DNA of 5,943 bases. Source: Clostridia bacterium. Lineage in GTDB: Bacteria > Bacillota_A > Clostridia > Christensenellales > CAG-138. Position 1 is the stretch's first letter. Each line of letters begins with the position of its first letter. The notes beneath the pieces were generated by a model that was not told the DNA's origin, made no database searches, and worked only from the letters and a program-made list of their open reading frames with translations. The translations under genes and the position numbers were made by a program. Shown here in pieces: positions 1-4,691 of the stretch. The stretch spans positions 1 through 5,943 of the forward strand of contig JAFUDD010000241.1 in the NCBI GenBank assembly GCA_017459315.1, read 5' to 3'.

Positions 1-2561
1 AGATGCGGCACCTTCTCGACGACCGACAAAACCTCATCGGCCAGCTCGCAGGTTTCGGCAAACGTATAGTCCTCCGGCGGGTTGACGGTGACGGAAATCT
101 GCGTGCCGCCGCTTTCGGGGAAGTAGATAAAGCCCTGCCGCAGCGACAGATACGCGCTTCCGGCCAGCAGCAGCACCGCCAGCAGCAGCGACAGCGCGCG
201 ATGTCCCACGGCAAAGCGGACGGCCTTTTCGAGCGCGCCGACGAGCGCCTTTGCGGTCTTGCCCATCGGCTTGACCTCGCGGCGCAGCAAGCCCTGCGCC
301 ATCGCGGGGATCACGGTGAGCGCCACAATCAGCGATGCAAGCAGCGAATACGCAATCGTCAGGATCATGTCCATGAAGATTTCCCGCGTCATGCCCTGTA
401 CGAACAGGATCGGCAGGAACACGCAGATCGTCGTGAGCGTAGACGCGGTGATCGCGCCCATGACCTCCTTTGCGCCCTGCGTGGCGGCTTCCTTGGGCGG
501 GACGCCCTCGGCGCGGAGACGGTAGATATTTTCAATGACGACGATGGAGTTATCGACAAGCATGCCGATGCCGATGGCCAGACCCGCCATCGAGATAATG
601 TTCATCGTAACGCCGGAGAAATACATCAGCACGAGCGCGAACAGCACGGACACCGGGATCGAAATGCCGACCGCCAGCGTCGGGCGGATATCGCGTAAAA
701 ACAGGAACAGAATCAGAATCGCAAGCGCGCCGCCGAGCAGCAAGCTTTCGTCGACCGACGACATTGGCATGTGGATATAATCGCCCTGATCCATCAGCGC
801 AACGAACTTGAGCCCCGGATACTCGGCCTCGAGCTCGGCAAACTTGGCCGTGATATTGTCCGCCACGGTCGCGGTCGCATAGGACGCCTGCCGGGTAAAC
901 GAGAGCAGCACGCCGTTTTCGCCGTTGATGCGGGCATAGGTCGTTTCGCTGTTGTCGATCACGCGGATATCGGCTACGTCCTTGAGCCGCACCACGTCGA
1001 TCTCGTCGAGACCGAGCGAGATCAACGCCATGTTTTCAAGCGCCTCGACGCCTCGCACCTTGTCGCCGACGTTGACGACGCGATTCAGGTCTTTATCCGC
1101 GACATAGCCTGCGGGCATTTCAAAGTTCTGCGCCTGAATCAGCTGCGCCAAAAGCTCCTTGGTTAAGATGCCGTGCAGGTTGGCGGCGTTCTTCGCCTGT
1201 TCAAGCTGATCGAGCGCCATTTCCTCGGCCTCGTCCAGCTGCTTTTCGCCGTCGTCCAGCTCGATCGCGCCGGCTTCCATTTTTTCCTTGCCCTCGTCGA
1301 TCTGCGACTGCGCGTCGTTCATCTTCGAATTGGCGGACCAGCGCTGATTGTTCAGCGCATCATACCCGGCTTCGATCTGCGCAAGCCCGTCCTCGGCCTT
1401 CTGCAGATTTTCCTCGATCAGCTTCATGGCCTCGTCGAGCTGTCCGAGCTGCTCGATGGCGCCGGGCAGCTGCTCGCGCGTGAGGCCGCGCTCCGCAAGC
1501 TGACTGTCGATCTCTGCAAGCCCCTGCTCCACAATGGCAAGCTGCGCCCGCGGTGTGGCAAGCGCCTGTTCCCGCTCCTCGTCGGTCAGTTCCTCGTTGC
1601 CCTCGATCTCCGTAATGGATTCGTTCAGGACGAGCTGACTTCGCTCCAAAAGATTGACCGACTGCTGCAGCGCGTTCAACAGCAGCGCCGAAGCGCCGGC
1701 TTCTTCCAGCTGCGCCGCAAGCGCGTCGCGCTGCTCGGTCAGCGTGGCAATAGCGCTCTTTAGCTGCTCGGCGTTTTTGTCGAGCTCGCTCTTTGCCTGT
1801 CCGTACGCCCAGCTGGCCTGCCGGCGGCCCTTGTCCAGCTCTTCCTGTCCGTTCTCCAATTCGGTTCGCGCGGTTTCAAGTTCCTCGCGTCCCTCCGCGA
1901 TCTTCTTGCGCGCCTCTTCGAGTTCATTGAACCCCTCCTGCGCCTTTTCGTCGATGGAGCCGTACAGGATCCGGTTCAGCTCGTCGATCTTTTCGGTATT
2001 GAGCTCGATCTCGATTTCTTCCGTGATGATGCCGGTCTTGCCGACCGAGGCGACGCCGTTGGTGCCCTCCAGCTTCGGGGCGAGCGTGTCGGAAACGAAG
2101 CTCGACAGCGTGATCGGGTCCATGTCCCGATAGGATACGGCGGCCACGACCGTGGGGATCAAGTCGGTGGACAGCTCTAAAATCGTCGGCGTTCCGACCG
2201 TGTCCGGCCATTCGCCCTTGAGCTGTGTCACGACCTGCTCGATATCGAGCATTGCGCGGTCGATGTTCGCGCCGTCGTCGAACGTGAGAAAGACCGTCGA
2301 ATAGTTTTCCGAGCTTGTCGAGCTGATCTCGCTGAGATCGTCGAGCGCGGCAAGGTTCTGTTCAAGCGGCTTGGTGACCGTCTGCTCGACCTCCTCCGGC
2401 GCCGCGCCGATATATGTGGTGAACAGCACGATGTACGGGAAGCTCATTTCGGGCAGCAGGTCCGGCGTCATGCGCGTGACGGAGACCGTGCCAAGCACGA
2501 TCACAAGGATGACCGCCACCAGAACGGTGAACGGTTTTTTGACGCTGTATTTGGAAATCAT
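1..2561 (-). CDS. RND-family efflux transporter permease with large coiled-coil insertion (3' end beyond window)
   Basis: This is an inner-membrane proton-driven exporter of the AcrB/SwrC (HAE1-like) type; its substrate cannot be read from sequence. The ATG at 2561 is preceded by GGAG with a 5-base spacer. 853 residues are visible and the C-terminal half is off the left edge. TM1 is at about 11-28. The first porter domain follows, with family-typical TVTKPLEQNL (61-70) and a GVASVG segment (169-174). A coiled-coil insert spans 203-460, after which the fold resumes with LIQAQNFEMPAGYV (474-487), matching AcrB IKAQNAQVAAGQL. TM2-TM6 lie at about 608-757. TM4 carries GMLVDNSIVVIENI (666-679), aligning with AcrB VDDAIVVVENV, so AcrB D407 is kept (D670) and D408 is Asn (N671). 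A further helix at 787-804 begins the second repeat. It is the first gene of its unit, with no membrane-fusion adaptor gene upstream. The RND assignment is secure; drug, lipid or surfactant export is open. Confidence 0.95.
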   Translation of the reverse strand, partial: MISKYSVKKPFTVLVAVILVIVLGTVSVTRMTPDLLPEMSFPYIVLFTTYIGAAPEEVEQTVTKPLEQNLAALDDLSEISSTSSENYSTVFLTFDDGANIDRAMLDIEQVVTQLKGEWPDTVGTPTILELSTDLIPTVVAAVSYRDMDPITLSSFVSDTLAPKLEGTNGVASVGKTGIITEEIEIELNTEKIDELNRILYGSIDEKAQEGFNELEEARKKIAEGREELETARTELENGQEELDKGRRQASWAYGQAKSELDKNAEQLKSAIATLTEQRDALAAQLEEAGASALLLNALQQSVNLLERSQLVLNESITEIEGNEELTDEEREQALATPRAQLAIVEQGLAEIDSQLAERGLTREQLPGAIEQLGQLDEAMKLIEENLQKAEDGLAQIEAGYDALNNQRWSANSKMNDAQSQIDEGKEKMEAGAIELDDGEKQLDEAEEMALDQLEQAKNAANLHGILTKELLAQLIQAQNFEMPAGYVADKDLNRVVNVGDKVRGVEALENMALISLGLDEIDVVRLKDVADIRVIDNSETTYARINGENGVLLSFTRQASYATATVADNITAKFAELEAEYPGLKFVALMDQGDYIHMPMSSVDESLLLGGALAILILFLFLRDIRPTLAVGISIPVSVLFALVLMYFSGVTMNIISMAGLAIGIGMLVDNSIVVIENIYRLRAEGVPPKEAATQGAKEVMGAITASTLTTICVFLPILFVQGMTREIFMDMILTIAYSLLASLIVALTVIPAMAQGLLRREVKPMGKTAKALVGALEKAVRFAVGHRALSLLLAVLLLAGSAYLSLRQGFIYFPESGGTQISVTVNPPEDYTFAETCELADEVLSVVEKVPH
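1182..1955 (-). other. Coiled-coil hairpin insert within the RND transporter (residues about 203-460)
   Basis: This segment is rich in Glu, Gln, Lys, Ala and Leu and almost free of Pro and aromatic residues, as expected of long amphipathic helices. It interrupts the RND fold between IEIELNTEKIDELN and GILTKELLAQ. In AcrB the matching point is the short MNPNELNKF-QLTPVD turn in the docking (DN) subdomain. Small residues recur every seven positions in both arms: A217, G224, A231, G238, G245 and A417, G424, G431, G438, A445. The midpoint, about 331, falls in a polar turn-like stretch (GNEELTDEE, 321-329). I infer an antiparallel helical hairpin standing on the extracytoplasmic face. A possible kink is ERGLTREQLPG (357-367). 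Confidence 0.8.
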
Positions 2562-2607
2562 GGATTCTCCGAGCCGCAATACGGCAATTTATAAATATGA
2601 TAGAATC

Positions 2608-2616
2608 AGTATACCA
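2608..2616 (-). promoter_or_regulatory. Probable extended -10 promoter of the RND transporter gene
   Basis: The minus strand reads TGGTATACT, an extended -10 (TGnTATACT, one mismatch to TATAAT). It is 46 bases before the ATG at 2561, giving a leader of roughly 40 bases. No good -35 hexamer is found at 16-18 bases; the best is ACAACA at 18, three of six matches. That region lies inside the preceding terminator hairpin. This fits an extended -10 promoter that needs little -35 contact. Confidence 0.45.
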
Positions 2617-2648
2617 TAAAACATCCCCGTCTGTTGTGACGGGGATGT
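2617..2648 (-). terminator. Intrinsic terminator of the yabP-yabQ-divIC-phosphatase cluster
   Basis: A perfect 11-bp inverted repeat (ACATCCCCGTC at 2621-2631, GACGGGGATGT at 2638-2648) encloses a 6-base loop. On the minus strand it is followed by a short T-run (GTTTTATGG), so the U-tract is weak but correctly oriented. On the plus strand the stem is followed by GAAAATATG, which gives no terminator in that direction. It begins 15 bases after the phosphatase stop codon. Confidence 0.8.
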
Positions 2649-2663
2649 GAAAATATGCTTGTT

Positions 2664-3521
2664 TTACACGTTTTTTTCGAGCAATACCATCTCGGCGAAG
2701 CCCTCCATGCCGTCACGGTCGGACGGTGTGACGGACGGGATATCGAGCCGTGCCATCAGCGCGCGCAGGATCGTGCCGCCCTGCAGGATCACGCTGTGCC
2801 GCTTATGCAGAAGCGGATGCTCCTTTCGCTTCTCGCCCATGGCGTAGAGTGTTTCGAGCAGCGTTTCCAGAATGGCCGGCGTGATCGACGCGTTTTTCAG
2901 CGCCGCGCCGTCGTAGCGCGTTTGGCCGAGCAGCAGCGCGCCGAGCGTGGTGATCGTGCCGCCGACGCCGGTGACCGGCAGTTCAACCGGGTTTTTCGCG
3001 GGCAGATACAGGTCGAGCCACGGTTCCAAAAACGCAAGCAGCTGCCGGGGCGTGCCCTCCGGCATCCGGTCGGCAAAGCGGACACAGCCGATCGGCGCGG
3101 AAAGCGCGTTCGCCGCGGTGCAAAGCTGAAAGCTGCCGCCGCCGATATCGAGCAGGGTGCCTTCCCCACCCGCCGCGCCGCGATACGCCATCGCGGCTTC
3201 CTCCTTGCCCGAAAGTATCGTCACCTGGAACCCGCCGAGCAGCGATAAAAATGCGTCGCGGTTGCTCGCCTCCCGAAGCGCGCTCGTCGCATAGGCATAC
3301 ACCGGGATCTCGCTTTTTTTCGCCCGGTCCGCAAAGGCCAGCACCGCTTCGGCGGTGCGGCGCATCGGTTCCGGCTGCAGCGCGCGATCCGCAGCCTGTC
3401 CTTCGGCAAGGCGCGTGGTGCAAAGGGTCTTGCCGAGCGAGGTGACGGCGGCGCCGTCCGTCACGGCCTCCATATAGCGGACGGAATTGCTGCCGATGTC
3501 GATCACGGCGATCCGGTTCAT
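2664..3521 (-). CDS. Ppx/GppA-family phosphatase (exopolyphosphatase or pppGpp phosphohydrolase type), 285 aa
   Basis: Cytoplasmic member of the ASKHA/actin-like fold that hydrolyses polyphosphate and/or pppGpp; sequence does not separate the two. Visible motifs in order: phosphate-1 loop DIGSNSVR (8-15), YATSALREASN (77-87), ILSGKEEA (102-109, the acidic ISGxEEA motif), phosphate-2 loop DIGGGSFQ (125-132), GVGGTITTL (185-193) and PSDRDGMEG (266-274). The length is that of the single-body form without the C-terminal HD domain of longer Ppx proteins. The family usually reads DIGGGSTE; here Thr-Glu is replaced by Phe-Gln, which may alter catalysis or specificity. The start is decided by GGAGG six bases before an ATG that overlaps the divIC stop by ATGA, so the two are translationally linked. 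A terminator follows 15 bases after the stop. Family call is firm, substrate unknown. Confidence 0.93.
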   Translation of the reverse strand: MNRIAVIDIGSNSVRYMEAVTDGAAVTSLGKTLCTTRLAEGQAADRALQPEPMRRTAEAVLAFADRAKKSEIPVYAYATSALREASNRDAFLSLLGGFQVTILSGKEEAAMAYRGAAGGEGTLLDIGGGSFQLCTAANALSAPIGCVRFADRMPEGTPRQLLAFLEPWLDLYLPAKNPVELPVTGVGGTITTLGALLLGQTRYDGAALKNASITPAILETLLETLYAMGEKRKEHPLLHKRHSVILQGGTILRALMARLDIPSVTPSDRDGMEGFAEMVLLEKNV

Positions 3522-3844
3522 TCGTTCCCTCCGTTGAAGTTCCGATCCTCGATCAGCGTATCTTCTTTATAGTGCCAGCCGTATTTGGCAAGCCCCTGCT
3601 GAATCTTGTATTCATCGGTGCGCATATAATCGAGGTTGCGGCGTTCCTGTTCGTATTCGTATTTGATCTCCTGCAGCTGCTGCTGCTTATCAGCCAGCTC
3701 CTCCTGCGCGTTGTGGATGCGGATGCGCTGCGGAATGATCATCATGGCAAGCGCAGCCAAGCACACCAGCACCAGAATCAACAAATACGTCGGCTTCAGG
3801 TGGATGGTGCGGATCTGTGTGCGCTTTTGTCCATTCGTTTCCAT
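3518..3844 (-). CDS. divIC: DivIC/FtsB-type septum formation initiator, 108 aa
   Basis: Small bitopic membrane protein of the divisome that pairs with FtsL and DivIB/FtsQ to activate septal peptidoglycan synthesis. It has a basic cytoplasmic tail (1-18), one membrane helix (about 19-37), a coiled coil (about 42-74) and the family tail RTDEYKIQQGLAKYGW (75-90), which resembles the usual D-x-YIE-x-xAR-x-xLGW pattern. Start choice: the open frame extends back to an ATG at 3937 inside yabQ, but that start has no support and would add 31 non-family residues before the tail. ATG 3844 gives the normal length. No Shine-Dalgarno precedes it; instead a promoter-like -10 ends 7 bases upstream, so a leaderless transcript is possible. 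It lies between yabQ and the phosphatase, as in many Firmicute yabP-yabQ-divIC clusters. FtsB-like naming would be equally valid. Confidence 0.9.
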   Translation of the reverse strand: METNGQKRTQIRTIHLKPTYLLILVLVCLAALAMMIIPQRIRIHNAQEELADKQQQLQEIKYEYEQERRNLDYMRTDEYKIQQGLAKYGWHYKEDTLIEDRNFNGGNE

Positions 3845-3851
3845 GCCATAC

Positions 3852-3880
3852 AGTATAGCAGAAAACGCGCTGCTTGGGAA
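3852..3880 (-). promoter_or_regulatory. Probable housekeeping (sigma-A) promoter for divIC and the phosphatase gene
   Basis: On the minus strand TTCCCA (3880-3875, four of six to TTGACA) is separated by exactly 17 bases from TATACT (3857-3852), which has an upstream TGC making an extended -10. The predicted start is about 3844-3846, at or within two bases of the divIC ATG. It lies wholly in the 44-base gap between yabQ and divIC. It would let division genes be expressed in growing cells when the sporulation promoter upstream of yabP is silent. Confidence 0.55.
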
Positions 3881-3888
3881 CCTCCCAA
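3874..3888 (-). repeat. Small perfect inverted repeat between yabQ and divIC
   Basis: TTGGGA and TCCCAA flank a 3-base spacer directly after the yabQ stop codon. The repeat overlaps the proposed -35 hexamer of the divIC promoter. It could form a 6-bp hairpin in the read-through transcript or act as a small operator. It lacks a following T-run, so it is not called a terminator. The GGGAGG inside it looks like a ribosome binding site, but no ATG, GTG or TTG in the divIC frame lies at a suitable distance. Confidence 0.5.
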
Positions 3889-4185
3889 TTATGGTTTTTT
3901 TGCAAGTTTTCGGAAAAACAGCGGATAAAACGCCCACGCCGTCACGGCCGTTCCGGCGGCGTAGCTGAGTACGTAAAACAGCCGCATGTCGCCGTTCGAC
4001 GCAAGCAGCGTTCCCAAAAGCAGCAAGCCCGCTCCCGCAAGGACGATCCCGATATCCGCCGCCGTCCCCGCCGCCGTGCCGTATCGCGCCCGCAGCAGCG
4101 TCGCAAGGTCGAACAAAATCCCGGTCGGAATGCCGAGCACGAACAGCAGCGCGGCCTCATAGCCCTGTGCGAATACATCGATCAT
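3889..4185 (-). CDS. yabQ: Spore cortex biosynthesis protein YabQ, 98 aa
   Basis: Polytopic membrane protein needed for cortex formation in Bacillus subtilis, where it acts in the mother cell around the forespore. Three hydrophobic segments are visible at about 11-31, 44-62 and 69-90. Family-like features include G-x-x-x-D-x-x-x-x-x-R in the first segment (GILFDLATLLR, 22-32) and NGDMRLFYVLSYAAG (64-78), matching the usual N-G-x-x-R-x-Y pattern. It is shorter than B. subtilis YabQ and has a short basic tail. The ATG overlaps the yabP stop as ATGA. No Shine-Dalgarno precedes it, so translation probably depends on termination and re-initiation from yabP, which would keep the two products in step. 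The call rests on the combination of topology, motifs and position between yabP and divIC. Confidence 0.88.
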   Translation of the reverse strand: MIDVFAQGYEAALLFVLGIPTGILFDLATLLRARYGTAAGTAADIGIVLAGAGLLLLGTLLASNGDMRLFYVLSYAAGTAVTAWAFYPLFFRKLAKKP

Positions 4186-4466
4186 TTGCGGTTGAACAGA
4201 CGGAAACGCCTCTGCGGCGGCTGTTCGTATTCAAGCGAAAGGATTTCGCCCTCCAAAAGCACCTGTCCGCTGTCCGGATCGAGCTTGCCGAGCTTCATGC
4301 CCCTGCCCCAGATCGTCAGCGTGCCTTCCTCGGTCAACAGCGTCGTTTCCTCCTCGTGAAAGTCCTCGATCTCCGTCACGCCCGTGAGCTTCACGCGGCG
4401 CCGATCCTCGATCATAATGCTGTGCGGCCCGCCTGCATACGGGGCTGCTTCCTGTCTCTTTTCCAT
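4182..4466 (-). CDS. yabP: Sporulation protein YabP, 94 aa
   Basis: YabP/YqfC-family beta-rich protein of the mother cell, required for normal spore envelope (cortex/coat) assembly. Residues 15-80 show the family pattern: H15 near the start, RRRVKLTGVTEIEDF (22-36), a T-x-x-G-x-L-x-I-x-G strand (TEEGTLTIWG, 45-54), L58-G-K-L, then GQVLLEGEILSLEY (67-80). An unusual basic and aromatic tail (RRFRLFNRK, 86-94) follows. The ATG at 4466 is set by AGGAGG with an 8-base spacer. It is the first gene of the cluster; the S4-domain gene yabO/rqcP that precedes it in B. subtilis is absent, and divergent rho lies on the other side. A sigma-E-like promoter sits just upstream. YqfC is a close alternative by sequence, but the adjacent yabQ and divIC favour YabP. 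Confidence 0.92.
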   Translation of the reverse strand: MEKRQEAAPYAGGPHSIMIEDRRRVKLTGVTEIEDFHEEETTLLTEEGTLTIWGRGMKLGKLDPDSGQVLLEGEILSLEYEQPPQRRFRLFNRK

Positions 4467-4485
4467 GTCTGCGCCCTCCTAAAGC

Positions 4486-4515
4486 ATCGTATGCGCAAGG
4501 CCCCCGCGAAAATGC
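4486..4515 (-). promoter_or_regulatory. Sigma-E-like sporulation promoter of yabP
   Basis: On the minus strand GCATTTT (4515-4509) and CATACGAT (4493-4486) are separated by 15 bases. The known sigma-E pattern is roughly KMATATK, a 14-15 base gap, then CATACAAT, so the hits match six of seven and seven of eight positions. The predicted start, near 4479-4480, falls at the first base of the AGGAGG ribosome binding site, giving a leader of only about 14 bases. This agrees with sigma-E control of yabP in B. subtilis. Confidence 0.6.
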
Positions 4516-4554
4516 GCAAAAGCGCGGATTTCATGACTTGTTTTGTGCTTTGCC

Positions 4555-4583
4555 TTGACAAAAAATCGTTTTCGGCCTACAAT
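4555..4583 (+). promoter_or_regulatory. Housekeeping (sigma-A) promoter of rho
   Basis: TTGACA (4555-4560) is a perfect -35, followed after exactly 17 bases by TACAAT (4578-4583), five of six to TATAAT. An AT-rich -10 flank follows. The expected start is near 4590, giving a leader of about 100 bases before the rho GTG. It is the strongest promoter match in the window and does not overlap the oppositely facing yabP promoter. Confidence 0.85.
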
Positions 4584-4589
4584 ACCAAT

Positions 4590-4691
4590 ATCCGATATAT
4601 CCTATTCCCTTTCGGTATATGCCTTTTATATGTGTGAAAAAGGCCGTCTATCATCCATCCCAATATCGAAATTCCCGTCGGAGGATACTTT
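4590..4691 (+). promoter_or_regulatory. rho 5' leader with C-rich, G-poor segment (possible autoregulatory rut site)
   Basis: This untranslated stretch lies between the predicted start and the rho start codon. The part from 4649 to 4677 has 11 C and one G in 29 bases, with many pyrimidine-C steps, the composition favoured by Rho-binding (rut) sites. A weak bulged stem is possible between CCGA (4592-4595) and TCGG near 4613. Rho is known to regulate its own synthesis in E. coli and B. subtilis. That this leader does so is inference. Confidence 0.4.
4680..4684 (+). promoter_or_regulatory. Ribosome binding site that fixes the rho GTG start
   Basis: GGAGG is followed by a 7-base spacer (ATACTTT) and GTG at 4692. 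The nearby ATG at 4630 is in another frame. The encoded N-terminus leads straight into the Rho N-terminal helical domain, which supports GTG as the real start. Confidence 0.85.

Noticed and set aside
3..1763. Several long plus-strand open frames (3-698, 771-1166, 1173-1763) opposite the RND gene
   Set aside because: All lie antisense to the continuous RND reading frame, whose translation matches the family throughout. Their products are biased Arg/His/Gln-rich sequences with no known motif.
1182..1955. Insert considered as a frameshift or gene fusion artefact
   Set aside because: The reading frame is continuous, both flanks align to adjacent positions of the RND fold, and codon use and the heptad pattern are consistent throughout.
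2655..3248. 197-residue plus-strand open frame opposite the phosphatase gene
   Set aside because: It is a shadow of the Ppx/GppA frame, which carries all family motifs; the plus-strand product is Arg/Gln-rich with no domain.
3874..3888. Hairpin after yabQ considered as an intrinsic terminator
   Set aside because: The stem is only 6 bp and the following bases (GCAGCGCGTTTTC) do not place a T-run next to the stem.
3845..3937. Longer DivIC start at ATG 3937
   Set aside because: It would overlap the end of yabQ by 49 bases and add 31 residues unlike the family. The ATG at 3844 gives the usual short tail before the membrane helix.
4500..4535. GC-rich partly symmetric stretch upstream of yabP (CCGCG with CGCGG around GCGCTTTTGCGC)
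   Set aside because: The possible stems are short and mutually exclusive and overlap the sigma-E -35 region; there is no T-run in either direction, so no terminator or riboswitch is claimed.
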